NCBI RefSeq assembly: GCF_001522545.3
Contig: NC_031770.1
Span: forward strand, 95,367,779 to 95,431,778
From: Parus major
Taxonomy: Eukaryota; Chordata; Aves; Passeriformes; Paridae
Direction: 5' to 3'
DNA: 64,000 bases
Shown here: positions 27,661-42,315 of the stretch, one piece after another
Layout of the letters: every line of letters starts with the position of its first letter
Numbering within the stretch: the first letter of the stretch is position 1
Made by a program: the position numbers and the translations under genes
Notes under the pieces: generated by a model
Database searches by the model: none
Seen by the model: the letters and a program-made list of their open reading frames with translations, nothing else
Told to the model about the DNA's origin: nothing

Positions 27661-30600
27661 AGTGGAGAAATGCTGTTAGTCTACTAGATGGCATGTGTAC
27701 TCACAGTGGATATCATAAAACTATGCTGAGCTGCAAAACAGTCTTCACAGTATCAAAAGAGACAAAATATTAACCTTGAATCTCATACCTCCTGTAGCTC
27801 TGTCAGTCAAATTGCTGCAGTAGCAAAAATATTTATGTCTAATGGTCAGAAACATTTTTTTGTTTGCTGGCACATAAAAAAAAAACCTCATGAAAGAGAA
27901 TTAAGGTTGCAAAATATCACCCAGAAAAAGGAGAAAAATCTCAAATTAAAATAGTCCTCAAAACATTTTAACATGGCTTCATATGAGGACTTGCAGATAA
28001 TAGAATATGCTACAGAATCGATGTCATCAGATAACTAAAATGTCTCAAGATTTGCTAGTTTATAAATATAATTTTGCTAACTATTTAAGATATTGCTAGT
28101 ACTTGAATTGTGATCTTGATAAGTCAGCAAGAGGGGAAAAAATAAAAAATAAATAAATAAGAAATAATCTTTATCATTGTCTTAAGGGTATGAAGCAAGA
28201 GACACTCCCTCAGCTTCTCCAGCTTTCCAAGAAGGATGGGATAATGGAAAATGAAAGCAGGCTACCTTTTCATGGTAGAAAGAAGGTCACAAAATATGGA
28301 ATGCAAAAAAAGGTGAGATTACAAGATGTCCTAACATTTACTGGAAGGAACTTGCACAGTATACTTGGCTTCACTTGCATTATTCTGGAATAACTCTGAA
28401 GTCTAGTCCAAAACTAGTCTAATACAGAGAAAAACAAGCCTTTAACTTTCACTTATGTCACAAACTCATTGGACAAAAATGCTTAGACACAAACTGTAAG
28501 AATTTACATGTTTCCGAAAAATGTTATTTACCCCTACAATAGCATTGACTGGAGATGGCAAAAGAACTCATTGTCTTGCAGTTTTTTATATTAGTTCAGA
28601 CCAATATTTGAAAATAGAGTTTAAAACCTATTTCAAATTAGAGCTAGAAAAACACTTCTTTTGTTCTAAGCCAAAAAAAAAAAAAGGGAAGAGAATAAAA
28701 CCTTCTAACAGTGAAAGAAAGAGCAGTCTGATAATTCAAGAGATTATTCCTCAGTGACAGCACTAACTCAGAAGCATTTTATCCATTTTCTGCATTTAAA
28801 GCACTCTTTTCTGACCATTCTGTAATACTTGAATTTCTGTCATTTTCTCTCCTCCCTCTTCTGACACTCATTCTCTTTTGCTTCATACCAAAAATGTTGC
28901 AATTATCCTGATAATCGCTGTCAAATAAAGATGAAATCCTAAATCAAGGGATAACAAGGATCTGTGCTTCAAGTTAACTATATTATACATGGTCCATGGT
29001 CCCACAGTTTTTACTATGCATTGGCTCTTACACACTGGCTGAGACACTACTCAGTTTGACTACTCCTACAGCAGTCTCACATACAAGTAAGATCTTAGCA
29101 CAGACTATGGTAAGACAACTATGTTACCTCTCATTTGGATAGAACTCAATATATATCTATGCATAGAGACATTCAAATTTGAACACAATTAACATTAAAC
29201 AATTTCTCAATCTGTTCATCACTTGTTTAGCATTTTTTTACCATTTCACTTAAAACCTTACAGCAAGGTACTTGTAAAGGAACACAGATTACAAATAACA
29301 GCTAAAATTCCTAGGAAAAAAGCATTAAAAGAACATTAGGAGAACACCAAGGACATTTGTTTCCTCCTTCAAACTATGGGAATAAATCTTTTTCTGTACA
29401 TCCCACCACTGCTGCTGAGAAGAGGGAATATTTAAAGATGCATTCCACTTCTGTGCCTATTTTAATGACTCTAGCATATCCCATGGCTGTACCAATGATT
29501 TCCCTACACAGAGTCCTTTCATTACAGCAAAGCAAAAGTGTCACCTGCTGTCTTTAATACTAAGCAGATGAAGCATCACCAGCAGCATTATTTCCAGTAT
29601 CCTTACTGATGAATTTCTCTGCAGAAAAGTTTTTTAATACACGAGCTCACTGTGTGTAGTGCAATGCACCAGACAGCCATAACTCATTGTTGATTTATTG
29701 TTTTGAAATAATGGATTTTAAAGGCAAATTATTTTCAACAAAATTAAACACTAGTTTTGTGTTTGCATGCTCTAGATCTACAAATGCAAGCTATTTGTAT
29801 GAAGTCTTCATAACCACCGCACCAGGACACCTATCTTGTTTGAAAAAATCCAAGTGAGAACCAGGATGTGTGCGCAACCATGCCTGCCTGCATGTGGAAA
29901 TCTGCAGGTAACAGTTTTGTCCAGTCACACTTCCTTTTGCCCTCTGGTGGCTTTCTATGTCCCTACATGAAACAGAAGTGCAAAACCTATTTGTGTAGGA
30001 GTTTAAAAATACATTTGAACTGGGACAATAAATGAGTTTCCACATATGTTTCTACAAATCTGAATAAGAATTTAAATTCTTAGGAGAAGCAGGGGCAAGC
30101 ACAAATACAAAAGATGACAGCAACATAGAAACTTACTAATTATGCTTTTAAATTTAGATTAGATAGAGACTCTGCTTTTAAATTTAGTTTTACCTCTTCC
30201 TAATGAAAGGAATTAATCTAGCTTTATCTTATGGATTTAAAATAAAGATTTATCTAAAAGGCTAAAGTTAAAACCAGAGGAGGCATTCCACTATAAGCTC
30301 CTGAAACAGCATTATTAGTGTAACACTGTCAACTACTAGTCTTGCAGACCTGACACTTTAAGGTAATTTCATGACATGCAAAAGGTGAGAATAGAAGGAC
30401 TCAAAAGATGAGCTCCTTTGTTTACAAAAGTTAGTTAATGCATGTAGAGAAAAACAGTTCAAACCATCCCAACATGATGCTGTACTCTAAAGTGGTAGTT
30501 ACAGTTCAGGAACAGCTCTTGATATTAAGACTGACAGTTTTCTGAGCCTTATGTGCAGCAGTATATGAGGAAATCGGCAAAACATCAGCATCCTTACAAA

Positions 30601-33600
30601 GGGCACAGAGAACAAAAGAGAAGTGATTGTTTCACAGCCCCATGAAAACCTTATCAGGTTTTCTATGAACTCAGAAATCACCAAGCTGGCAAACAACTGC
30701 AGTTCATGATCTAATTCAGCATTTGGTATCCGAAAGCAGATAGAAAAAAAGAATCTTCTTCAGAAGAAAGAACTAGTACAAGTTAAGACAATTGTCATTG
30801 CTAGAAATTTAATCTTGCCTCAATGAATGCATGCACCTAATACCAATAATTAAACATTCTCTTCAAATTCAGTAGCTTGAAGCTTTCACTTTAATTCACC
30901 AAGATTCTTTGAAGACAAACCTACAACACCTACTAATCCTTATCACAACAAAACCACCCCATAGCACAGACACTATAAAAATGCTATACGAAAAAGAATA
31001 ACTGTTGCAAAATATCCTCTTCTCTAGAAGGCTGAAATTATCTCTAAAATGATTATTCTTAATTTTGTGGGAAAAGCTACACAACAGAACCACTGTATTA
31101 TTGAGATCAGTAGAACAGAAATTCTTGACCAGATCTTCATACCATAATTTATTTCATATACATCTTTATCATGTCTTTCATCTAATTTTTGAAGTACTTG
31201 CATGTTTCCCTTCAATACATTTTCCAAAACAGTCTGTATTTATAGTAGTCTGTAATGGAGAACAATGACAAGTATTTTATTTTTTGGCAACTTAAAATAA
31301 TGTCAGGTACAGGTCTCCAGCTCTGAGGCCAGAAAGCACAATCAAACTGAATTTTTTTGCAGGCTAAGTTAAAAGAAGGGGGCTATAGTCCAATTAACCA
31401 TGAATTTCTTGGGCTATATCTGGGCATCATTGAAAGTACCTTGTAATTTGGCCCACACCAAAACTGCTCAGGGGGTACCCTCACAGTTTAACAGTAGGGT
31501 TTACTCCAAGTCAGTCCCTAGGTCAATGCCATGGCCCTGTTCCAAGTTATTAAAATACATATATAACCTTTTATTATTTTACTCTACAGGTCACAGTTTC
31601 CAGCAAAAATTGTCATTATAGCAATATTACTGAAAAAAACCAACAAAAAAAGCCCCCAACAAACAGGCAATCAGCTGACTGATACCAAAACCTGGTTATT
31701 GAACATTAAGACTTCCACAGCCAGCAGGTTCTATCTCTCAAAAATCAGTAGGTAAGGGTTGTTTTCTTCTTAAATTGTTTTCAGTGTTGATACAGCTCAC
31801 ACACACATGTTCTACATCTGCTTCCACCCTACCTGACATCATTAGAGTAAATCATTACAAACAGACTTTAATGCTGTTATTTTTATCACCTATATTGTGA
31901 CATACTAATTTTCAGGTTTTCAATTACATAAAAGTACTCTTGTGGTCATGAAAACACCCTTGCAACCCAATTCACAATTGCATAAACAATCAGCATAATC
32001 ATTCTGTTTAGTTTGCTGGCACAGTTTGAAGCAGCTAAAAGAGAAGCTGAAGTCTCTAGACCACTGTTCATCTTACAGCAACGTCAAAACTACAAGTTAG
32101 ATCCAACAATATACGACTTCGCAAATTATTTCACTGATCCTTCCAGCAAAAGCCACAGAAAGGAAGAAAAACAAGGTCTCAGGAAAACAGCATAAGTTGC
32201 CACAGATAAAAAAGAAACAAAATGCAAACCAAAAAATTTAAATCAAAACTCAAAACATGCAGACATTTAACCACAACAACAGATTTTTGTATTGACAGAC
32301 ATTAAATGTCTGCTAACACCTAAGGGCCATATCTTATCTCTAACATTTCACCAGCCTCCCACAGAACTGATTGCCCAAAAGCTATTTTACCACTTCGTAC
32401 TGTCTTGTGTTTTCGTATATCCCTGAATTGGTTTTGGGATCTCCTTCCTCAGGATCCCCTTATTCCTCCAACTCTACCATTGCCTTAATTTCCTTTACTT
32501 TTGCCCCTCCATGCATATCCTTCCCCTGCACCCAGGGGATATGCTGAAGTAGCTGCATACAATAACATCCTGAAAATTCACATCTGCAGTAATGGAGACC
32601 ACTACCTAGATCCAACTGGAGGTTCAGCAGGCAAACTATTTTCCATCTATGCAGACTTTTCAGTCTGGATCATTTTTCTATTTCCTTCCCTTTATGTCCC
32701 CATCATGTCACAAAAACCCACCAGCAGTTTACCTTAACCCTTGATTTCTCAATTTTACCACCTCAAAGTATCTGTAGAACATCTGACAGAAAACAGTAAC
32801 AACCCAAGCAGCTGGCCTTACACAGTATCAAAATCCAAACAAGCCACTAGCTTCTTTGCTGACATGCTAAGTAGATTCATCTGTATCTCAGAGCAATGCA
32901 TAAATCTGGGGATTAATTCTATCTTATGGGATATAATGAAAGCTATATTCAGGTTTTGCAAATAATGCTGTATAAGCTATAATTAAATTTATAAAATATT
33001 GTATTAGAATGGCAGCTTTCCCCAAATTTATCACCATGATCATTCATTTCAATGTGGTCCACGAAGACCAAATCCAAGAGTCACTTGGAAAGAAGAAATC
33101 CATTGCTGGCAAAAAGCTGCACAACTCATTAAATAGCTTACAGAAAAATCCTCTTGAATTCCCCATTCCTTTAATAATATAGTTGAAGTTTACTTTGTAA
33201 GTCCACAGGAAATCGTCTGCCTCCATTTTAATAGTGTCCTAAAACAGCAGGTGAGAGACAGGGAGGGATGTATAAAAAAGGCAACAGATTAAAAAGAAGT
33301 TCTGTGTGAAACAAAGGAAATGCAAGGCATGACTCCCCCCAGCCCCCAAACCCACAAACAACCTGCACCTACCACTGCACATCCACCTAACTCAGATTTT
33401 TTTCAAACACCTCATGAAAGTGTATGATAAACTGGAATGACAAAAAGGGTATCAATGTATTTCCAAGTATTACCCAACATCATGTTAATTATATCAATGC
33501 AGGGATCCAAATTTTTTCAACCATTTCTAGAGCTGAGGCTTCCATTACCTACTTTACACACAAAAATCATTAGACACACCCTAGTCTGTTGACTGTTGGT

Positions 33601-34902
33601 ATTTCTTGTTGCCTCAGAACACAAATAAAAGTCCATGAAATGGCCTCCTGAATTCCCTTCCTGAAACTTGAGCAATAGTACGACTGTATACAGATAATTT
33701 TCCAATGGAGTCTTACACTTTGTCAGGTCTCCACTGTTCTAGTTCTCAAGTGACTCCTCTTTAGTGTGATTTACAAGGTTTTGGCATTTCAGTTTTTCAC
33801 AATGAAAAAATTATCCTACAGTAGGCTAGGATGCTCTTCTGAAAAATGAAGCAAGCTTCTTTCAAACTTGCAATACGAATACACACGTGAAATGATTTTC
33901 CCCTTAGCAGTTGAAGAAAGTGCTTGGTTACTTACCAACTTCTTGAAGACTAATTTATCTTCATTTTAAAACTTATTATATTTAGTGTACCATTATTCTC
34001 ATTGGTTCATATTATTATTTGGATGGTACGTTCTTGACCCTCAACCCTCACCTTAATTCTTCTTTTCTGATATTTAAATGTGCATTTCTACTAAGAAATG
34101 CTGTGGTCTCCTTACTTACTTTGTCACCTTACTTCTTCACTTTTTGGAAGTGCCACTCCTGTCCCATTTTAATTTAATGAAAGTAATAAAAAAGCGAATA
34201 GTTAACTGACTACAACTAGTCAGAACAGCAAAAAAGAAGAAAGGTCTAAAGTTCCTAGTATTTGTTCTGACAGGGATTTTCCACTAAATGCAGAACCCTC
34301 CATTTTAATTCTGGGCTAATGTAAAGCAAACTATATGATTTCTGCTTTGCTGAGCATAACTTTAGGATATTAATAAGTATCATAGACAAATAAGCACAAG
34401 TAAATTTTCAGAGATTAGGCATTAAACAAATTACAATGCAACTGCAGCACTCTAGCTTACTGTCACTGTTATTATCATCACCCAAGAACCATCACTAAAT
34501 TCTGCTGTTCTCTCAAGAATCCAACCCTTTAGTTTTTTAAAGTCTAATCTGTCTCATACTGAACTTTAACAATGTAACTTCTAAAGCTAGAAGATTACCA
34601 AAATCATTTCTGCCCTTGATTTTTACCTACTTCAGAGCTATCAGTAACAATCTTGTTCTCTAAGAGGAAAAAAACCCCACACCCCTGTTTTAATTCAGTT
34701 GATTTGCTGTAGCAAAAGAGAAAAATGATGCATCAACATGTCACAAACCTAATAGTGCATAAGTTCTTCTGGATACTTCAGATACTAATTCTACAAAGCC
34801 TTCTTCCCCTGTCCCCAAGATATTTCGACTATAATCCTTCTTTTCTCCTCTTATATTTAGCTTCTTTCATACCTTTATGCACTTTCTCCCTTCAGTTAGG
34901 GA

Positions 34903-34966
34903 ATCTGTGATAAAATACAACAGTCCTAATTCTCACATTAGGACTGTTGTAATTCAAACATCAGAT
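34903..34966. repeat. Hairpin: perfect 15-bp inverted repeat inside a longer imperfect stem
   Basis: TACAACAGTCCTAAT (34916-34930), the 6-base loop TCTCAC, then the exact reverse complement ATTAGGACTGTTGTA (34937-34951). The outer flanks pair again after a bulged region (ATCTG at 34903-34907 with CAGAT at 34962-34966), giving a 64-base hairpin. It lies in EIPR1 intron 3. No small RNA is claimed. Confidence 0.9.
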
Positions 34967-37900
34967 AGCTGCCAACCACATTTGCAAAAGGAGGAGCTAT
35001 TTCTCAGTGTCTCCTCAAGACACACCTTGTCTCTTAGCAGCGCCAGTTACACTGCAATGGTCTAAATACATTTCTAGCACACAATACTGGTAAGTTAGAA
35101 ATGTTTAGCACAGGCAAGTGCTGTGCCTTCAGCATAGTAAATTCCTGATCATTTTTGGAGGTTAGACAGGATTATACACAAGTAGTAAGCCTATTACTTA
35201 ATAATAAAATCATCTTCCTATAACATCAGTTGTAACAGTATAAAATTTCCTAAGTGTCATATTCATGATTGGTGGTGGGGGAGATCACTAAAATCGAGGC
35301 AGGAACTGAGTCTAATAAGTTCTCCCTTTTTAATTATGTGATTAAGTCAGTATTTTTGAAGGGTGCACATGAGGAGAGATGGAAAAATAGTTCCACAATT
35401 TTTTATTTATGACAAAATGTCCTAGAAAATTGAATTTCTGGTAAATATCCAAAGACACAATTATTCCAATGCTACTGGAACCACTGTTATTCTAGTTAAT
35501 ATCATAATTGAGAATGCATCATTAATAAAGCCTTGTATTTTTTCAATGTTAAAATTAGACAAAGTTGTAAATACTGATGCTAACAAAAAAAGGCGGTTTC
35601 CTTTATTTTGACTTCAAAGTCAGGAAGGCATTTGCCTTTTTAAAACCTAGTTGTACAATGATACTCTACTAAAAGATAATGAACAAAGAATACAGTGCAC
35701 CGTTTATTTTACCTTTACTGACTGTTTAGAGACTACAGTTCCCAAATTGCATATTCAGCAAGGATTTATTTTTTTCCATGACTTTTTGTGAACAAGAAAG
35801 TTATCTAAGCCATCTTATTTTTACTTTCTAAGAGATGTTCTTTTCTTGAAAGCATAGAATTTAAAGATATGCAGAATCATTGTTAGTAAATATTCTGATG
35901 GGCTTTATGTAAAAGAGTAGTGAAGCCAAAAATACGAGTGGAGAGTCTGCATCCAATCATCAAAATGTGCTATACTTGGCCATTTTTACATATTTTGCCT
36001 AGAGTTTCTAAAAGCAAAAGCTCGTCTCAAAACAATAACGGAATTGTGTTTGCTGCAGGTTTAGCTATTTATGGGCAAATAATCTGATTTTATCAAAAGT
36101 AAGCACTTAAAGAAAATAATCCAGTGCACAAGGAAATTATTTTTTTACTGCTATAGAAGCATACCTATTATGACTCATGAGTACATGACTTTGCTCTTCA
36201 CAATGTGTAATAATAATTATATAAATAAATACATTTTAAGTTATACACCTTTATGCCTCTTTCACTTACAAGTAAAGGACAGGTCAAAATATTTCATATA
36301 TCCATGAAGGCAGAAAAAAAAAAAAAATCATGCTTCCAGAGAGTGATAGGGGTTGTTTCTACTACTGAATGAGGTTTCCTACCTGTATGATTCAGGAGAA
36401 AATAACCCATACACATTTACATATCCACACATATGGAAAAAAAGTTTCAGATCTAAGCATGATGGTGTGGGATTTTACAGAAGTAGTTAAAATATCGTCT
36501 TTGAAATATAAAGCAAACAAACAAAAAACCTCACAAAAAAACCAAAAACAAAATGCAAACCAAATGTAGAAACTTCCCCATAAAAGAGGATTTTTGGAGT
36601 TTTGATTAAGACTTCTGGTATGTCAATTCAAGGCATCTCTCAACCAGAATAGTCAAAACTTCCAAGCATTATTACATCAGCACTCTTCTCAAACACACAG
36701 AGATGGCTTAAACTTTCTATTTGAACCTTGACCCCAGAAATAACCTATTGTTACCAGCTGAATGCACACACCCATTTCCCATATGGAATTCTTAGCACTC
36801 AGCAGAAATTAACAGAAAGCTCTGCATATTACATTATTTTGCTAAGTTTTTCCCCCTCATGAGAAAAGAGAAGCAAACACCAGCACCTCATTTGTATTTC
36901 AAAACATAGATCATGATTGCTGGTGTCATCTGTGACTCTCAGGCAGTAGTATTAAGTATCAAGTAGTTAAGTAAAAGAGTAAACAAGTCTTAATGTCTCA
37001 ATAACATAAAAGGGGATGATAACAACTGGATACTGTGGAAAGATTTTTCACTGCATTTGAAAAAAAAAATTATATTCCTCAGACTTCCTATATAAAAATC
37101 AAAGATCTGGAGAGCAGTGACAAAGTGCTATTCTATTTGCACCTACTGCATCTTTTTTTCATACCTCAGCTATGGTAACTCTTTGCAAATGTGAGAGCAA
37201 AAGAAAACTCGTATCTTTCCCAATATAAAGGAGGAAATTTCACCCTATTCCATTAGCTAGGAAATGTACATAATTCCACTTCAATGCCACATTTTATCAC
37301 TTTTTTAAGCAACTTCAAAAAATAGCTATTAGTAACTTAAAAAACCAGCTAATAATAAATGCCACACATCACATTTCTCCAATCTCCCAGCTTCAACAAC
37401 ATTGAAGTCTTGACAGAAACGCTGGGTCCAGACACAAGATGGGCACAATACTTACAGGTGTTCCCAAAAGCATCATTTGACTTGAAGTTCAATAAGAAAA
37501 TGAGTTGAGTCTTTTTAAAACAACAAAAAAATGCAATACATTCAGTGTTGTAAAGGTTTTGATTGCTTAATTTGGATGCATTGCTACTTGAAATGAGTTA
37601 TCTGCTGAACTCAGTATTCCTTATTAAAGAACCCCACATTGTGTGCTTTCAGTTCTGTACACTGCTATTTAGAGTCAGTAATCACCATTTGAGAATGAGA
37701 TCTTGTTCTCTGCAGAATGTTACCTGATGATAATTCTAAAGTAAGATGCATGAAGAATAAACAACTGAGCTTAATATTAAGAAAGCAGATAAACTAAAAC
37801 ACAAATAATCTGGAACAGAAAACATTCATATGTTTTATTAGGTCCAATAAAGGAAATTGGAAATCTCACAGAAAGGCTCTCAACCAAAACGCCCACAATA

Positions 37901-38846
37901 ATTTCAATGGAAAAATCTATTTAACTTATCTTCTATCATTGGTTTTAAAAAATCACCTACAATTTCTGAAAGAAATTAAAATTTTAGCAGTTTTATTTCA
38001 ATCCAAAAGAATTAGGAGAACTAAGCAATCTTGGAATCCTCTCCCATAATACAACCAGAAGGCTGAACAGCAGGAACACACATCTCTACAACTATTCACA
38101 GATGTACAAAGCCTGAAACTTACTCCTTAATTTTTATACTCTTGGACTGTATTTCCATGAAAGAACAGAGTACTATTTACTAGAAGAAGTAATATTTTTT
38201 TCAATTGACACATCAGATTTCTTGTCAGAGAGAAAAATCATCCCCTTGCCCAAGTGATGCAAGTGGAGTTTTCAAGCCTCATGACAGAAAATCTTCACAC
38301 TTGCCTCACTCAGGAATTGCACAGGGATCCTTAATCTCAATAACTGTGCACTTACAGTAAGGTTAGACAAAGAACATTCCTACTGAGGAAATAGATAAGA
38401 AGCTGTAGCCCTCTGTGGGCATACCTGCATTTCACATATGAAAAATGGCACATACAAAGTTCAGATGCAGTTTTAAGTACAGCTTGATGCCAACATATTC
38501 TGAAAGACATTTACTTGCACTTTCAAAAATAAACATATAAACCAAGAAAAATGATGCTCAAAGTAACAGGAATATATTTTATTTGCCATGCTTTGCATTC
38601 ATCAGCCAAGCATAAGGTTTAGTTTGCTGATTTTCTTAACATGAATGCAGAAGTTGACTTCTAACCAATACAACATAAGGATATGACACAAATGAGGTAT
38701 AGGTAAAAGTGTTGTAGATTATTTTAGAAATGTTTGTGGTGATAATTCCAACTGAAGATGTCTACACACAGCTAGAGGTTTGAATGTAACACATTCAAAA
38801 ATATCAAAACACTTGTATAAATTGAGCGTATTTAAAAAGGACTTAC

Positions 38847-38979
38847 TTTTATTGTAGCAGGTTGCTAGTACACCTTTATCTGCAGGACTTGTACTAATGT
38901 GCCAAATTTCACCCACTTGATGAAGGAGAACATTTTTGTTTATAATGTTATTTTCATCATCAAAATCTATGATGTGAAT
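38847..38979 (-). CDS. EIPR1: EIPR1 coding exon 3
   Basis: 133 bases encode residues 43-86 plus one base of codon 87, beginning [16 protein letters not shown] and ending ATCYNK. The acceptor is TTTCAG and the donor is GTAAGT. It contains a WD-repeat type segment ([20 protein letters not shown]). The exon ends in phase 1, and the split codon is completed by CT of exon 4 to give Thr. It looks intact and under strong protein constraint. Confidence 0.97.
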
Positions 38980-40599
38980 CTGAAAATACAATAAAATAGA
39001 ACGTTAGGGTTTCAAATGTTTTCCTGTGGGTCTTAATTATATGCAATGACTATATAGAACAATTTAATGAGATTTTTATAACCAATATCTAGTTTAATTA
39101 ATTGTTTTACTAACAATTTACTATATCGTTGATTTCATGCAGGATTAACTTTTCTAGGAAAACACAAGCAGCTTCCCTGTTTGAGGAAATACCATACTTA
39201 TTCTCAATTTTCAACTTAAAGCTTGAAGGTGATTTTTCATTTTATGGCTAATAGTAAATAAGCCATGAATTACAATTCAATACTTCTTACAGAAATAAAC
39301 AAAAATAACAACATTACAATCCTTAGTCTAAATGCACCAATTCTGTATCCAAATCAAACCACCTATAAAGAAAGAAGGAGAAAGGGAAAGGACTTCTCTT
39401 TGAAGCAAGTACTTTACACTCAGTAAGAAACTTGTTGAGAGTTCACTTTAACAGTCACATATCTTTACCAAGATACAGATCTAATCTTTTCATACTATAT
39501 GGAAACAAAGTATTGAAATACAAAGAAAAACAGTAATATTTAAATATACAGATAATATTTTTAAAAGCCAGAACTAAGCTTGCTTTTTATTTTTTTCATT
39601 TTTGTTTGCTGCAGGTTTCTTTGATATGTTTTTTGGTTTTTTTAATAGGTCTACATTTCTATCATTTTTCCCTCCCTTTTTTTAGTTATCTGTTTTTCTA
39701 TAGTTGCCACAGAAATACAAGAAATTCCGGAAGATTTTAGCCTAGCACAACATACAGAAGGAATTTTACTCACCGTACTAATTCCCCAAAGCTCGACAGT
39801 GGACAGATAAATTTAGAAGACTAACAAATTTTGAAGAAATGTAAAAAAAAAAATTAAAGAAATGTCACTAAAAATTAATTTTCAAAGTTGGGTGAACAAT
39901 GAAGAGGCAAAAAAAGCCAAGAGTTCTCCTATTATGACTGAATGAAGTTTACTAAATTAACCACTGAAACTGCAAAATCTTAACTATACAGAAGTACAGA
40001 AGATTTTCTTAGACTACAGAAACTGCAATATAGGCCTCAACTTCATCTAAACACCATTATTTTTAAGGGGATGACTTTACACGTTACCTTTTTCTTTACT
40101 GCCCAGTTATCAAAAGCTCCTTCTTCAAATATAATCTTGGACCTCATTACCTATATTATTCCTCCATTTTGTCATCCCAGGCATAGAACTGCCTCTGCAG
40201 TTGATTAGCAAGTTATCTTTTGAGACTTATTTGCTGCCTTGAACCTAGGAATCTATTCAAGAATCAGAACACTATCCATTTACCCAACAACTGTCATCTT
40301 AAAGAGTAACAAAAAAGATCACTTGATTACTTTAACCTCGTACCTTGCTTTTGTTTGGAGCCCCCTTTGGCAGATCAGGCCAAGTTTCTCACCCAAGAAA
40401 GTGAACCATAAATCTAAACTCCATTTACTGCAGTAACATATATGTCTTCCCACACCAACCAGGTTAAAAATCACTTGGCACATAAGGGAGTGCTCTTTAC
40501 CCCATCTGAAGCCCTTTGAAGGCACAGATAACCAATTTCTATCTGCTGTTATGTTTCTTATTCAGCTGACATTGACAGCTGCAAACTGGTGGAACACAC

Positions 40600-41000
40600 A
40601 GCTCATGAAAGGCCCAGACTGAGATTTTCCAATGCTTTACAACCCTTTCCATGAAAATATCTTTCCTGATATCCGCTTAAACTTCTTGTGTAACTTAAAG
40701 CTATTTCCTCTCACCTGTCCTGTCTCCTGCATGGGAGAAAGACCGACCCCCACCTGGCTACAACCTCCTTTCAGGTGGCTGTAGACAGTGATAAAATACC
40801 CCCAACCCCTCTCCCAGCCTCCTTTTCTCCAGATTAAACAACCCCAGCTCCCTCAGCTGCTCCTCCTAACAGCTGTGCTCCAGACCCATCACCATGTCCA
40901 TCACCCTTCTTTGGACATATTCCAGCACGTCAAAGTCTTCCTTGCAGTGAGGAGCCCAGAACTGACCACAAGGTTTGAGGTGCTGAGTACAGTAGCTGCA
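40600..41000 (-). mobile_element. CR1 LINE fragment
   Basis: Minus orientation. The reverse complement reads GTTCTGGGCTCCTCACTGCA, GTCCAAAGAAGGGTGATGGA, GGTCTGGAGCACAGCTG, GAGGGAGCTGGGGTTGTTTA, ACCTGAAAGGAGGTTGTAGC, CAGGTGGGGGTCGGTCT and GAGGAAATAGC, the order of the 3' UTR and late ORF2 region of avian CR1. It ends before the terminal octamers. Inserted in the same direction as EIPR1 transcription. Confidence 0.95.
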
Positions 41001-42315
41001 ATGTACTATACAAATAATGAAAATTAGTATTTTAAGTTCTAAGACACAAGACTGAAAATAACTTGGAAGAGTTTTGAGAATGAGATGAGAAAATAAATTA
41101 CATACTTGGATACTTCCAATGTGTACAACAAACACATGAAGTTTAGCAACAATGAAAGTATTGAGGACAAAAATTCCAAAACTACACCATGTAGAACACA
41201 GTGCTACTACTTAAACCATTTGCAGCATGTTATGAGGACCAAATGCCAAGTACTATATACAACTAATATGTCAAATATTAACATAACGTAAAATCTTATA
41301 AAAACTTTCCTTCCCTTCAAAATACTAGTATTAATAGAAAATATTTTCACCTTACATATATTCTCCTATGAATACCTAAAATTGCTTTATAGAGCAATAA
41401 ACCTCAATAAGGCAAAAGCTATCATGACAGCCGTAAAATAATTGCTCTTTCATTTGCGCTACACCTGCCCATGATCAGAAGGGAAGAAACAACCTGCCCA
41501 TGATAAAATCTCTCGCTGTGCAGGACTCAGTAAAGTTTTAAGTGCTTTAAGAAAGCTCCTAAGTCTGGTCAGGTAACTAAAAAAGTTTTTGAGCAAATGT
41601 AAAGAACCTAGTGCTAAATTAAGTTATAATGAGTTGAGGCCTTGGGCACTTCTTGGGAATTGAGGAACTAGCTGAGAAGAAATGATGGCCTGAGGCACAG
41701 CTAAAGGCCAATAACCTCCAAACAGTTGTGAATACACTAGAAATTGTCCTATATTTCTGTTGTTAATGTTATTCACTGGAAAAAGAAAAGCATACTCATA
41801 GTTGAAACATATGCAAACATTTCTAAAATACATAGCATATATTCAATAAACTTACCAAAATCAGAAAATTTAAATTATTAAAGATCTGTTGGCTATCACC
41901 CAATAAGTGAGAATCACTCTTCAACAACAATTTTCTATCAGGATTTAATTAGTTGAGCAAATTGTAAAACCATCACAGAAATCACAGTAAAAAAAACAAA
42001 CCACATTATAATCAAATATTTGAAAAGCAAGAGACAGCACAACCAAAAATGTAATTGTGGGCATTGAACTTTTAACTAAGTTTAGTTACTCTTCGCCCAA
42101 GTATTACTTGAAATGTAAATAACCTGAATACTTCATCCCCCTTGGAATAACTTTTCTTAAGTCTCATCCAGTATTATCATTGAGTAATGAACTCAAAACC
42201 TCACTGGCAATTAACAGCTTACACATCCCAAAGCTTTGGTTCCAAGTCATTTTGTGCAGCTCATTTCAGGCCACTTTCAAAAGAGTCAATCCCTCTATTC
42301 AATTCCAGGGACTTC

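Larger units (their letters stand above)
15627..38846 (-). other. EIPR1 intron 3 (23.2 kb)
   Basis: The largest intron in the window. It holds duplication copy 2 (17561-18732), a solo LTR (18889-19165), a broken CR1 with a nested insertion (26480-27660), an A/C-rich tract (24213-24299) and a perfect hairpin (34916-34951). The remainder is AT-rich sequence in which I see nothing supported. Short open frames here show no conserved protein signature. Confidence 0.8.

Noticed and set aside
31024..31227. 67-codon minus-strand frame with a plausible-looking polar start
   Set aside because: In the sense strand of EIPR1 intron 3, but the phase and family protein leave no room for an extra exon, and I recognise no homolog.
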